Assembly: GCF_003611035.1 (NCBI RefSeq)
Contig: NZ_CP030033.1
Span: 4,278,001 to 4,342,000 of the forward strand
Reading direction: 5' to 3'
Length of the DNA stretch: 64,000 nucleotides
Source: Cryobacterium soli
Lineage (GTDB): Bacteria > Actinomycetota > Actinomycetes > Actinomycetales > Microbacteriaceae
The position numbers and the translations under genes are program-made. The notes under the pieces were generated by a model. That model saw only the letters and a list, made by a program, of their open reading frames with translations, did not search any database and was not told the DNA's origin. Of the stretch, positions 17,671-26,371 are shown in pieces. How positions within the stretch are numbered: the first letter of the stretch is position 1; each line of letters begins with the position of its first letter.

Positions 17671-18056
17671 GGGGCCGCCTCGGGAGGCACCGGCGGGTGA
17701 CCGGCCCGGGGCCCTCTCGCTGCCGCACGTCGCACGGCCTGCTGCGAGCCGAGCTCCACGCACAGGACGCCGCCGATGATCAGCGCCATCCCGGCCAGCA
17801 TCAGGGGCGTGAGTGCCTCACCGAAGATCACGGCCGCCAGCAAGGCGGTCGCGGCAACGCCCACGGCGCCCCAGATGCCGTAGGCCACCCCGAGCGGGAA
17901 GCCCCGGCGCAGCACGGCAGCCAGCAGCGCGAAGGAGCAGGCGTAGCCGGCGACGACGAGCACGTACCAGACGGGCTGGTCGAGAGCGCCCTTGAGTGAC
18001 AGCGACGCTGCGACCTCGCTCGCGATCGCTCCGGCCAGGAGCAGCCAGGTCGTCAC
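17667..18056 (-). CDS. small multidrug resistance (SMR) transporter subunit A
   Basis: 129 residues: an SMR core (LLLAGAIASEVAASLSLKGA with the conserved Glu; GFPLGVAYGIWGAVGVAATAL) plus a ~25-residue Arg/Pro-rich cytoplasmic tail (QQAVRRAAARGPRAG...) not found in its partner. The start is GTG 18056, 2 bp after the DUF3515 stop; the upstream in-frame codons belong to a different gene. It pairs with the SMR gene downstream (4-bp overlap). Different tail lengths in the two partners fit an asymmetric heterodimer. Confidence 0.85.
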   Translation of the reverse strand: MTTWLLLAGAIASEVAASLSLKGALDQPVWYVLVVAGYACSFALLAAVLRRGFPLGVAYGIWGAVGVAATALLAAVIFGEALTPLMLAGMALIIGGVLCVELGSQQAVRRAAARGPRAGHPPVPPEAAP

Positions 18057-18058
18057 GG

Positions 18059-18640
18059 TCAGGGAGCGTTGCCGGGCAGGGTCACGTCGTCGGCTCCCAC
18101 GCACTGCGTGGTCGCGGGCACGTTTGCGATGGCGGAGGCGAGATCCACCAGGGTGGTCGAGCCGCTCACCAGCTCGGAGTCGATGTAGACCTCGGTGGCC
18201 GGGTCGCGCCCGTAGGTCGTGTAACGGTAGCGGGGCTTGTCCGAATCGTCCTCGATCCAGTCGACGCCGTTGATGCTCACGCAGGGCAGTGTCGTGGGGC
18301 CGGGCACGTCGACACCGCAGGTGAGCAACACGGCCGTCGGGTCGCCCCAGGCACCCGTGGCCTGGGCGTTGGTCTCACGCTCTGGCTGGTCGGCCACGGT
18401 GGTCGGCAGCCGCACGATGATGTCGGCGCAGGCCGGATTCACGGCATCCGCTGCGGGCTGCATGGGGACCGCGGCAGAACAGCCGGTCAGCAGGATCGCG
18501 CCGAGCGCGACAACCCCGGCGCACGCCGTGCGCAGGCGGATGCGCCGGGGGCGGCCGGCGGCACCGCCGTGCGTCAGAGGCCGGGCCGGGCCGGGTGCCG
18601 GATGCGGTGCCGGGAACAGGGTCGTGAACGGGGGAGTCAT
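18059..18640 (-). CDS. DUF3515 lipoprotein
   Basis: 193 residues. The N-terminus has a basic stretch, a hydrophobic core (ACAGVVALGAILLTGCSA) and an LTGC lipobox, so it is a predicted lipoprotein. The rest contains four Cys and resembles the actinobacterial DUF3515 family (function unknown, often next to thiL and ddl). ATG 18640 is selected because TAACCT lies 7 nt upstream on the minus strand, which would make it leaderless. It is divergent from thiL with only 24 bp between start codons, and followed at 2 bp by the SMR pair. Confidence 0.85.
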   Translation of the reverse strand: MTPPFTTLFPAPHPAPGPARPLTHGGAAGRPRRIRLRTACAGVVALGAILLTGCSAAVPMQPAADAVNPACADIIVRLPTTVADQPERETNAQATGAWGDPTAVLLTCGVDVPGPTTLPCVSINGVDWIEDDSDKPRYRYTTYGRDPATEVYIDSELVSGSTTLVDLASAIANVPATTQCVGADDVTLPGNAP

Positions 18641-18647
18641 CGCATTC

Positions 18648-18657
18648 AGGTTACCGT
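18648..18657. promoter_or_regulatory. overlapping divergent -10 boxes for DUF3515 and thiL
   Basis: Plus strand TACCGT (18652-18657) lies 7 nt before the thiL ATG. Minus strand TAACCT (plus AGGTTA, 18648-18653) lies 7 nt before the DUF3515 ATG. The two hexamers share bases 18652-18653, so the two polymerases could not bind at once. Confidence 0.6.
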
Positions 18658-18664
18658 TTGAAGT

Positions 18665-19675
18665 ATGACGAATGCCGCAGCCGTGCCCTCCTGGGCGACG
18701 GAGGACACCCTGGCCGACCTGAGCGAGGGCGAGGTTCTCGCGCGCATCTTCCCCCGGCTGCCGCAGGCGGACACCGAGCTGCTCGGCCCCGGCGACGACG
18801 CCGCGGTGCTCAGCGCCGCGGACGGCCGGTTCGTGGTGACCTGCGACATGATGATCCAGGGACCCGACTTCCGGCTGGCCTGGTCCACCCCGCACGACCT
18901 GGGCTGGAAGGCCGCCGCGACCAACCTCTCCGATATCGCCGCAATGGGAGCCCGGCCGACCGCGCTCGTCGTGGCGATCGCTGCCCCGCCGTCCACGCCT
19001 ATCTCGGTGATCCTCGGCATCGCCGACGGACTCCGCGACGGCTGCGAGGCTCTCGCGCCGGGCTGCGGTGTCGTCGGAGGCGACCTCTCGGCCGCTGACG
19101 CGCTCACCCTGTCGATCACGGCGTTCGGCGACCTCGAGGGGCGGCCGCCGGTGCTGCGCTCGGGGGCCAGGCCCGGCGACGTCGTGGCGCACGCCGGGCG
19201 ACTCGGCGACGCCGGCATCGGCCTTGGACTGCTGTTCCGCTTCGGCGTCGACGAGCACGGCGTGCCGAGCCGGGAGCAGGCCGATCTGCTCAAGGACCGG
19301 CACGGCGCCCTCGTCGCCGCCCAACTCGCTCCGGTTCCCCCGATCAACCTGGGGCCCGTCGCGGCCGCGGCCGGGGCGACAGCGATGCTCGACGTCTCCG
19401 ACGGCCTGGCGATCGATGCGGGCCGGCTGGCGCGCGCCAGCGGTGTGGGCATCGACTTCGACTCCGCTGCACTCGGCGACAACCGGGAACTGGCGTTGGG
19501 CGGCGGCGAGGACCACGGCCTGCTCGCAACCTTCCCGCCGCACCGCCGGCTGCCCGACGGTTTCCGGCGCCTCGGCGCGGTGACCGGAGAGGCGGGCACG
19601 GTGCTCGTCGACGGCCAACCGCACACGCAGGGCGGCTGGGATCCCTACCGGGGATGGGACGGCCAGGCAGGCTAG
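18665..19675 (+). CDS. thiL: thiamine-monophosphate kinase
   Basis: 336 residues. Phosphorylates thiamine monophosphate to the coenzyme thiamine diphosphate. LLGPGDDAAVL near residue 40 and VTCDMMIQGPDF carry the Mg/ATP-binding acidic residues. GWKAAATNLSDIAAMGARP, GGDLSAADALTLSITAFG and MLDVSDGLAIDAGRLARASG are characteristic of the AIR-synthase-like fold. No Shine-Dalgarno precedes ATG 18665; a TACCGT -10 box 7 nt upstream suggests leaderless expression. It is divergent from DUF3515. Confidence 0.95.
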   Translation: MTNAAAVPSWATEDTLADLSEGEVLARIFPRLPQADTELLGPGDDAAVLSAADGRFVVTCDMMIQGPDFRLAWSTPHDLGWKAAATNLSDIAAMGARPTALVVAIAAPPSTPISVILGIADGLRDGCEALAPGCGVVGGDLSAADALTLSITAFGDLEGRPPVLRSGARPGDVVAHAGRLGDAGIGLGLLFRFGVDEHGVPSREQADLLKDRHGALVAAQLAPVPPINLGPVAAAAGATAMLDVSDGLAIDAGRLARASGVGIDFDSAALGDNRELALGGGEDHGLLATFPPHRRLPDGFRRLGAVTGEAGTVLVDGQPHTQGGWDPYRGWDGQAG

Positions 19676-19708
19676 ACCGGCGCCAGACGCGGCTCGACCA
19701 CCTTAGAA

Positions 19709-20257
19709 TCACGCCTGGGCGGCAGGTCTGACCAGGCTGCGGGCGATCTCACGACCCCAGGCTTCGATCTGCGGCCAGTCGCGGAAGTCCCCGGCCGGGA
19801 TCTTCTCCGCCGCTCCCGGGAACCGGCGAATGGTGCGGTGGGCCAGGCTCAGGGAGTCCGGGTCGATCGCACCGAAGAAGACCCGGTGGCCCACCGGGCG
19901 CACGGTGCTGCCGAAGTCGGCGATCTCCGCCGGAACCGTGTCGGCCAGGATGTCGGTGGCCTCGGCATCCGTCGCCGGAGTGCCCAGCGGGCCGCTGCTG
20001 AACAGCCAGACCGGATGCTCGAGCAGGGTGGGCTGGTAGCGGCGCACGAACGTTGTGGCGTCCCGGAGCCAGTGGCCCATGTACACGGCGCTGCCGATCA
20101 CGAAGGCGTCGACACCGGCGACGTCCTCGGCGTGCGGGGGCTCAGCGGCGTCGTAGACCCGTACCGTGAGCCCCGCGGCCCGCAGTTCGGCGGCGATCCG
20201 CTCGGCGATCCCTCTGGTGGCGCCGTAATGGCTGGCACAGACCACGGCTACGCGCAC
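19709..20257 (-). CDS. flavodoxin domain protein (HemG/protoporphyrinogen oxidase-like)
   Basis: 182 residues with a flavodoxin fold. VAVVCASHYGATRGIAERIA is the FMN phosphate loop; VDAFVIGSAVYMGHWLRDA and WLFSSGPLG are the following FMN-contact segments. It resembles the flavodoxin-like proteins annotated as menaquinone-dependent protoporphyrinogen oxidase or general flavodoxins in actinobacteria, so the reaction is uncertain. GTG 20257 is chosen because GAAAGG lies about 7 nt upstream on the minus strand; GTG codons at 20296 and 20305 are alternatives. It is convergent with thiL. Confidence 0.85.
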   Translation of the reverse strand: MRVAVVCASHYGATRGIAERIAAELRAAGLTVRVYDAAEPPHAEDVAGVDAFVIGSAVYMGHWLRDATTFVRRYQPTLLEHPVWLFSSGPLGTPATDAEATDILADTVPAEIADFGSTVRPVGHRVFFGAIDPDSLSLAHRTIRRFPGAAEKIPAGDFRDWPQIEAWGREIARSLVRPAAQA

Positions 20258-20326
20258 GGGCTCGACCTTTCGGATGCGGCGGACCAAGCTGTCCACACAC
20301 CACACGTTAGGCCTAAAAACGGTTGC

Positions 20327-20353
20327 TGACCAGCCCTCTTTGGGGGCTGGTCA
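20327..20353 (-). terminator. terminator of rsmD
   Basis: A 10-bp perfect stem (tgaccagccc / gggctggtca) with a 7-nt loop begins at the rsmD stop codon. On the minus strand a GTTTTTA tract follows about 6 nt after it. Confidence 0.7.
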
Positions 20354-20926
20354 GGCGGGCACCGCGACGTCGGCGTACCAGAGGGTGGTGTCACCGTAGT
20401 CCTTGCGACGTACGAGTTCGAGGCCTGGTCCCCAGACGGGTTCGGGGGAGCGCGAGGACCGCTCCACCACGACGAGGGCGTCGGGATCCAGCAACGGCAC
20501 CAGCGCCGCGAGGTTGGCCGCCAGTTCGGTGTCGGGGAGGTCGTACGGCGGGTCGAGGAAGACCAGGTCGAAGCCGTCCGGCGTGCCGGCCAGGAACGAC
20601 TGGACGGCCTGGCTCGACACCGAGATGGTCAACCCGGAGTTCTTCGGGGCGGCTTTCTGCACAGCCTGAGCGTTCTTGCGGCAGGTCTGGCTGGCCGCGA
20701 ACCCGTTCTCGACCAGAGTCACCACCCGGGCGCCGCGGCTCGCGGCCTCGAGGCCGAGGGCGCCGGAGCCGGCATACAGATCGAGAACCCGGTAGTCGCG
20801 CACCGCGTCGCGCGCCTCGAGCGCGGAGAAGAGCGCCTCCCGCACCTGGTCGCTGGTGGGACGGGTGCCCTTGGCCGGCACGGTGAGGGTGAGGGAGCCG
20901 GCGAACCCGGCGATGATTCGCGTCAT
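20351..20926 (-). CDS. rsmD: 16S rRNA (guanine(966)-N(2))-methyltransferase
   Basis: 191 residues. Methylates G966 of 16S rRNA using S-adenosylmethionine. VLDLYAGSGALGLEAASRGA is the SAM-binding motif I, and LVFLDPPYDLPD contains the catalytic (N/D)PPY motif. MTRIIAGFAGSLTL and TRPTSDQVREALFSAL at the N-terminus match the family. ATG 20926 has no Shine-Dalgarno; TAGGCT is 9 nt upstream on the minus strand. It is divergent from recG, as in many actinobacteria. Confidence 0.95.
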   Translation of the reverse strand: MTRIIAGFAGSLTLTVPAKGTRPTSDQVREALFSALEARDAVRDYRVLDLYAGSGALGLEAASRGARVVTLVENGFAASQTCRKNAQAVQKAAPKNSGLTISVSSQAVQSFLAGTPDGFDLVFLDPPYDLPDTELAANLAALVPLLDPDALVVVERSSRSPEPVWGPGLELVRRKDYGDTTLWYADVAVPA

Positions 20927-21010
20927 TTGTCTTCGAGCCTAGCCGCCGGGCGCTGTCCACATCCTTCGGCATCGACGGCGGGTGTCGGTGGCGACCTTTA
21001 GCATCGAAGT

Positions 21011-23254
21011 ATGACCGGTCCGGATGCCGCCGCCACCCCGCACGGGGAGCCCGCCGCCGACGGCGCCGGCGCCCTCACCCTCGACTCCGGCCTGCGCGGA
21101 GCACTCGGCGCCGGCCCAGCGACGGCGTTGGCCAAGGCCTTCGGCATGACCACGGTCGGCGACCTGCTCAGCCACTACCCGCGCCGCTACGCCAGGCGAG
21201 GCGAGCTCACCACCCTGGCGGAGCTGCCGCTCGACGAGGCCGTCACCGTGCTCGCCGAGGTGCTCTCGGTCAGTGTTCAGGACCACGGCCGGGCGCAGCC
21301 GGGCAAGAAGGCGGTGCACCGCACGAAGGTCGTCATCTCGGACGGGCGCGGCATGCTCACCCTCACCTTCTTCAACCAACCCTGGCTGATCAAGACCCTG
21401 CGCCCTGGGATGCGGGCCATGTTCTCCGGCAAGGTCACGGTCTTCAACAAGACCCGGCAGCTGGCCCACCCCGCCTACGAAATCGTGCCGGGCAGCGACG
21501 ACCCGCTGGACGCCACGATCACGCCCGCCGAGGCCATCGAGGCCCGCCTCTGGGCGGACCGGCCTATCCCGATCTACGCGGCCACCGCGGCCGTGACCAG
21601 CTGGACCATCGCGAAACAGATCGTGAAGGTGATCGAGCAGCTCGGCCCCATCGACGACCCGATCCCCGAGCGGCTGCGCCGTGAGCGCGGCCTGCTGGAC
21701 CACCGGGACGCGCTCGTGCGCATCCACCGGCCGATCTCCGACGAAGAATGGAACGAGGCCAGGGACACGCTGCGCTTCACCGAGGCTTTCGTGTTGCAGT
21801 GCGTGCTCGTGCAGCAGCACACCGAACACCGCGCCCGGCGCACCCGCGCGCGGCTTCCCGTTCCCGGCGGGTTCCTCGAACGGTTCGACGCGTCCCTGCC
21901 GTTCTCCCTCACGGTGGACCAGGAACTCACGGGCGCCGAGATCCAGCGCGACCTGGGACTGACCGCGCCCATGAACCGGCTCGTGCAGGGGGAGGTCGGA
22001 TCGGGCAAGACCGTCGTGGCCCTCCGCGCCATGCTCGCTGTGGCCGACTCGGGCGGGCAGTCCGCGTTGCTCGCACCGACCGAGGTGCTCGCCGGGCAGC
22101 ACCTGCGATCGATGGCGCGCATCCTGGGCCCCGACCTCACGGCCGAGCTGATGCCGACCCTGCTCACCGGCCAGCTGCCCGTGGCCGAGCGACGCAAGGC
22201 ACTGCTGCGCACGGTGTCGGGCCAGGCGCGCATCGTGATCGGCACGCATGCCCTGCTCAGCGACACCGTCGGATTCTTCGACCTCGGCCTGGTGGTCATC
22301 GACGAACAACACCGCTTCGGCGTCGACCAGCGTGAGGCTCTCCGGCTCAAGGCCGAACTGCCGCCGCACGTGCTGGTGCTCACCGCCACACCCATTCCCC
22401 GCACCATCGCCATGACGGTGTTCGGCGACCTCGACGTGAGCACCATCGCCATGCTGCCGGCCGGGCGCCCGGGCATCGAGACCTTCGTGGTGCCGCTCGA
22501 CGAGAAGCCGGCCTGGGTACTGCGCGTCTGGCAGCGCATGGCCGAGGAACTGGCCCTCGGCCGGCAGTGCTTCGTGGTGTGCCCGGCCATCGCCCCGAAG
22601 AAGCTGGAGCAGGGCGAGGAGATCGACTTCGACGCCACCCCGATGACCACGGTCGAGGAACTGCTCGCGGACCTGAGGCGGCATCCGCTGCTCGCCGCCG
22701 CCCGCATCGAGCCGCTGCACGGCGCCATGACCGCGGACGAGAAGGATCACACCATGCGGGCGTTCGCGGCGGGGGATATCCAGGTCCTCGTCGCCACGAC
22801 GGTCATCGAGGTCGGCGTCGACGTGCCCAACGCCTCGGCCATGGTCGTGATGGATGCGCACCGCTTCGGCGTGTCCCAGCTGCACCAGCTGCGCGGACGG
22901 GTGGGCCGCGGGGGAGTGCCGGGTCTCTGCCTGCTCGTGACGGCGGCACCGATCGGCAGCCCTGCCCGGGAGCGCATCGAAGCTGTCGCGAAGACCCTGG
23001 ACGGCTTCGAACTGGCCCAGGTCGACCTCGAGCAGCGCCAGGAGGGCGATGTGCTCGGCCGGTTCCAGTCCGGCGGGCAGTCGTCGCTGCGGCTGCTGCG
23101 GGTCGCCACCGACGGGGACATCATCGCGGCCGCCCGTACCGCGGCCCGAGAGCTCATCGGTGGGGACCCGGAGATCCGCACCATTCCTGCGCTGCGGGCG
23201 GCCGTGCGCCGCCGGCTCGACGACTCCGAGCGCGCCTCCCTGTCCAAGGGGTGA
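21011..23254 (+). CDS. recG: ATP-dependent DNA helicase RecG
   Basis: 747 residues. Branch-migrates stalled forks and Holliday junctions. An N-terminal wedge/OB region (about residues 1-180) is followed by helicase motifs: VQGEVGSGKTVVALRA (Walker A), LAPTEVLAGQH, IGTHALLSD, VVIDEQHRFGVDQREAL (DEQH box), LTATPIPRTIAMTVFGDL, ATTVIEVGVDVPNAS and QLRGRVGRGG. ATG 21011 has TAGCAT 6 nt upstream and no Shine-Dalgarno, suggesting leaderless translation. Confidence 0.97.
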   Translation: MTGPDAAATPHGEPAADGAGALTLDSGLRGALGAGPATALAKAFGMTTVGDLLSHYPRRYARRGELTTLAELPLDEAVTVLAEVLSVSVQDHGRAQPGKKAVHRTKVVISDGRGMLTLTFFNQPWLIKTLRPGMRAMFSGKVTVFNKTRQLAHPAYEIVPGSDDPLDATITPAEAIEARLWADRPIPIYAATAAVTSWTIAKQIVKVIEQLGPIDDPIPERLRRERGLLDHRDALVRIHRPISDEEWNEARDTLRFTEAFVLQCVLVQQHTEHRARRTRARLPVPGGFLERFDASLPFSLTVDQELTGAEIQRDLGLTAPMNRLVQGEVGSGKTVVALRAMLAVADSGGQSALLAPTEVLAGQHLRSMARILGPDLTAELMPTLLTGQLPVAERRKALLRTVSGQARIVIGTHALLSDTVGFFDLGLVVIDEQHRFGVDQREALRLKAELPPHVLVLTATPIPRTIAMTVFGDLDVSTIAMLPAGRPGIETFVVPLDEKPAWVLRVWQRMAEELALGRQCFVVCPAIAPKKLEQGEEIDFDATPMTTVEELLADLRRHPLLAAARIEPLHGAMTADEKDHTMRAFAAGDIQVLVATTVIEVGVDVPNASAMVVMDAHRFGVSQLHQLRGRVGRGGVPGLCLLVTAAPIGSPARERIEAVAKTLDGFELAQVDLEQRQEGDVLGRFQSGGQSSLRLLRVATDGDIIAAARTAARELIGGDPEIRTIPALRAAVRRRLDDSERASLSKG

Positions 23255-23356
23255 GGCTGAGCCGCAGCCTCCGCCAGCCTGACAAAGGCCTTGACGTCCG
23301 GCCAATCCGGCCGCCCCGGGCAGCGGCTGGTGCGTGCTGGCGCTAGGGTGAACCGT

Positions 23357-23845
23357 ATGCGCAGGATCGCCGTCGTACCTGGTTCGTTCGACCCCGTCAC
23401 ACTGGGGCATCTCGACGTGATCCAACGGGCGGCCGGGCTGTTCGACGAGCTCCACGTGCTCGTGGTGCACAACCCGGGGAAGTCCGCGCTGTTGCCCATC
23501 ACCCAGCGGGTCTCGCTCATCGAACGGGCCATCGCCGAGGCGGGGGTGCCCGGCAACGTCATCGTCAGCTCGTGGAGCATGGGGCTGCTCGTGGACTACT
23601 GCGTCGACGTGGGCGCCAGCGTGCTCGTCAAGGGCATCCGTTCGCAGATCGACGTGGCGTACGAGACTCCCATGGCGATCGTGAACCGCAATCTCGCCGG
23701 GGTCGAGACCATCTTCATGCTGCCCGACCCCGCGCACGCCCACGTGTCCAGCTCCCTGGTGCGCCAGGTCGCCGCGCTCGGCGGCGACATCGCCCCGTAC
23801 GTGCCGCCCGCCGTCGCCGCCTTCCTGAATCGGCCGCTGGCATGA
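23357..23845 (+). CDS. coaD: pantetheine-phosphate adenylyltransferase
   Basis: 162 residues. Transfers AMP from ATP to 4'-phosphopantetheine in coenzyme A synthesis. [17 protein letters not shown] carries the nucleotidyltransferase T/HxGH motif; [19 protein letters not shown] and [16 protein letters not shown] are the family-specific segments. ATG 23357 is preceded by TAGGGT with 7 nt spacing and no ribosome site; the in-frame extension upstream to 23291 lacks family similarity. Its stop overlaps the next ATG (ATGA), coupling it to the second MoxR module. Confidence 0.96.
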   Translation: MRRIAVVPGSFDPVTLGHLDVIQRAAGLFDELHVLVVHNPGKSALLPITQRVSLIERAIAEAGVPGNVIVSSWSMGLLVDYCVDVGASVLVKGIRSQIDVAYETPMAIVNRNLAGVETIFMLPDPAHAHVSSSLVRQVAALGGDIAPYVPPAVAAFLNRPLA

Positions 23846-24939
23846 GCGCCTTCCCCGGTCGTCTGGCCTCCGATGCGCCCCCGGCGGCGCACGCGGCCGT
23901 CGATGTGGCCGGGCGCGACCGGGCCGGGCCGCACGGCCTCGCCGCCGAGGCAGCCGAGACCGTGGTGGAGCTGGCCGACGTGCAGCACGCCGCCGTGGCC
24001 ATCATGCGCAACGTCGAATCGGTCATCGACGGCAAGCACTCGGCCGTGCAGATCGCCCTCACTGTGCTCCTGGCCGAGGGGCACCTGCTCATCGAGGACG
24101 TGCCGGGCGTGGGCAAGACCATGCTGGCCAAGGCCCTCGCCACCTCGGTGGATTGCACGGTCAGCCGCATCCAGTTCACCCCCGACCTGCTGCCCTCCGA
24201 CGTCACGGGCGTCTCCGTCTACAACCAGGCCGAACGCCGGTTCGAGTTCAAGCCCGGCGCCATCTTCGCGAACCTGGTGATCGGCGATGAGATCAACCGC
24301 GCCAGCCCCAAGACCCAGTCGGCCCTGCTCGAGTGCATGGAGGAGCGGCAGGTGACCGTGGACGGGCACAGCTATCGGCTGGCCCGCCCCTTCACCGTCG
24401 TGGCCACCCAGAACCCGATCGAGATGGAGGGCACGTACGCGCTGCCCGAGGCACAGCGCGACCGCTTCATGGCACGCATCTCGATGGGATACCCCGACCC
24501 GGCGTCCGAGCTGGCCATGCTCGACTCCCGCGACACGAGCAGCCCGCTCTCCCGGATCTCCGCCGTGGTCACCGAGGCGCAACTGCGCGGCATGATGACC
24601 GCTGCCCGCGGCGTGTTCGCCTCAGCCGCCGTGAAGGAATATGCGGTCGCCGTGGTGCGGGCCACCCGGGACGACCGCGACCTCCGGCTGGGCGCGAGTC
24701 CCCGGGCCACCCTCCAACTGATCCGGGCGGCCAAGGCCCAGGCCGCGCTGCACGGCAGGGAATACGTGCTGCCGGACGACATCGACTCGCTGGCCGTTGC
24801 CGTCCTCGGCCACCGGCTGGTGCCCACGTCCCGGGCGCTGGGGCACCGGTCGCAGGACAGCGCCCTCCTCATCGAAGAGACGGTCAGGCGGATCCTCGCG
24901 GCCACTCCGGTGCCGACCGGGTCCTCGGGCCGGCCCTAG
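23842..24939 (+). CDS. MoxR-family AAA+ ATPase (module 2)
   Basis: 365 residues with an extra ~50-residue N-terminus compared with module 1. Walker A is [15 protein letters not shown]; Walker B region is [20 protein letters not shown]; the sensor segment is [22 protein letters not shown]. The core is closely similar to the MoxR at 3000-3968, so the two modules are paralogous. It overlaps coaD by 4 bp and precedes the DUF58 gene by 28 bp. As in module 1, it probably acts as a chaperone-like ATPase for the DUF58 partner. Confidence 0.93.
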   Translation: MSAFPGRLASDAPPAAHAAVDVAGRDRAGPHGLAAEAAETVVELADVQHAAVAIMRNVESVIDGKHSAVQIALTVLLAEGHLLIEDVPGVGKTMLAKALATSVDCTVSRIQFTPDLLPSDVTGVSVYNQAERRFEFKPGAIFANLVIGDEINRASPKTQSALLECMEERQVTVDGHSYRLARPFTVVATQNPIEMEGTYALPEAQRDRFMARISMGYPDPASELAMLDSRDTSSPLSRISAVVTEAQLRGMMTAARGVFASAAVKEYAVAVVRATRDDRDLRLGASPRATLQLIRAAKAQAALHGREYVLPDDIDSLAVAVLGHRLVPTSRALGHRSQDSALLIEETVRRILAATPVPTGSSGRP

Positions 24940-24967
24940 CGGCGGTCGGGCGGCGGGATCGAGCGTC

Positions 24968-26371
24968 ATGAGCGGATCGCAGGCAGTCAGGATGCGCCCT
25001 GGACAAGTCCCGGCCGGGCGCCGGGCCGTCCGCCGGCAGGTGCGCCCGACCCTGCGCGGGGCCCTGTTCCTGGCCGTCGGGGTTGCTGTGTTCATCACCG
25101 CCTGGGCCTACGACATCCGGGACCTCCTGTTCCTGGGCTCGGTGCTGCTCCTCGTGCCGCTCCTCTCGCTCGGGTACGTCCTCGTGCACCCGCTGCGGGT
25201 GGCCGTGGCCCGCACCTTCCGGCCGGGAACGGTCTCGGCCGGGCTGCCGGTGACCGTGGCCGTTCAGGTGCGCAACCTGGCCTCGGTGTCATTGCCCGGC
25301 CTCCGCTGGCGGGATGTGGCGGCGGGCGGCATCACCGTTCCCGCCGTGCAACCGCTGCCCGTGCTGGGCCCGGCCCGCCGGGGCCGCGGACCCGGCAGCG
25401 ACACCGCGAGCGTGAGCTACCAGGTCCGTCCGCTCCGTCGCGGGGTCTACGCGGTGGGCCCCCTCATGCTCGGTCGCGCCGACCCCTTCGGCCTCGCCTA
25501 CAGCGAGTGGCCGGCCGGGGCACCGCACGACCTCACGGTCACGCCCACCGTCTCGCCGCTGCCCGGCAGCGGCGTGTCCATCACCCGGGGCGAGGGCTCC
25601 CGTCACGAACGCCTCCGGCACCTCAACAACGACTCCGACGAACTCATCGCCAGGGAATACCGGCCGGGCGACCCGATGCGCCGGGTCAACTGGCCCGCCA
25701 CCGCACGGCACGGCGAGATCATGATCCGGCAGGAAGAACAGCGCAGCCACCCGGAGGCCCGGGTGGTACTGGACACCGGCCGGGGCGGCCGGGCAGAGGG
25801 CCGGGAACACGATGCCGAGTTCGAGCGGGCCGTCGAGTTGACGGCGTCGATCGCGGTGCACCTCATCGACGCCGGATTCCGGTTGGATGTCGTGGAGCTC
25901 GGCCCGAGCCAGCTCGCCCCCGGCCGGTCTCGGGCGGCCGGCACCCTGGTGCCTCTGGACCCGGACGCCGGGCGGCGCGGAGGCCTGCACGGCGACGACC
26001 CGGTCTCGTTCACCGGCCCGGAGGGAGCCCTGGCCTTGGTCGACGCGCTGGCGCAGATCGCCCCGCAGGACCACGTCCCGCACCCCGACGGTGAGAACGG
26101 CCCGGGCGACGCCCGCCGGAACGCTGCGGCGTTCGGGCGGCAGATTCCGACCTTCGCCGTGCTCATCGACCTCGACGACCTGGATGCGGCGGCCCTGGCC
26201 GCCCTGCGGGGCCTGTGCCAGCCGGCCGTCGCCTTCGTCTTCGACACCCTGCGCGGCACCGTCCTCGAGCGGCTGGCCGAGGCCGGCTGGCAGTGCGTGG
26301 CGGTGACGGCCGCCACGCCCGTCGATGCGGCCTGGGCGCGGGTCGGCCAGGACCGGGCGGAGGTCCGATGA
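24968..26371 (+). CDS. DUF58 domain protein (module 2)
   Basis: 467 residues. Two adjacent hydrophobic segments (LRGALFLAVGVAVFITAWAY and LLFLGSVLLLVPLLSLGYVL, about residues 29-78) anchor the protein. The DUF58 signature YRPGDPMRRVNWPATARHGE is followed by a VWA-like C-terminal part. It is divergent in sequence from the module 1 DUF58 outside the signature. ATG 24968 (MSGSQAVRM) is the plausible start after the MoxR stop. It overlaps the transglutaminase gene by 4 bp (ATGA at 26368). Confidence 0.9.
   Translation: MSGSQAVRMRPGQVPAGRRAVRRQVRPTLRGALFLAVGVAVFITAWAYDIRDLLFLGSVLLLVPLLSLGYVLVHPLRVAVARTFRPGTVSAGLPVTVAVQVRNLASVSLPGLRWRDVAAGGITVPAVQPLPVLGPARRGRGPGSDTASVSYQVRPLRRGVYAVGPLMLGRADPFGLAYSEWPAGAPHDLTVTPTVSPLPGSGVSITRGEGSRHERLRHLNNDSDELIAREYRPGDPMRRVNWPATARHGEIMIRQEEQRSHPEARVVLDTGRGGRAEGREHDAEFERAVELTASIAVHLIDAGFRLDVVELGPSQLAPGRSRAAGTLVPLDPDAGRRGGLHGDDPVSFTGPEGALALVDALAQIAPQDHVPHPDGENGPGDARRNAAAFGRQIPTFAVLIDLDDLDAAALAALRGLCQPAVAFVFDTLRGTVLERLAEAGWQCVAVTAATPVDAAWARVGQDRAEVR

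Noticed and set aside
17347-18056. Guanidine riboswitch ahead of the SMR pair
   Set aside because: Only 2 bp separate the first SMR gene from DUF3515, and the DUF3515 upstream region is 24 bp, so there is no room for a riboswitch.
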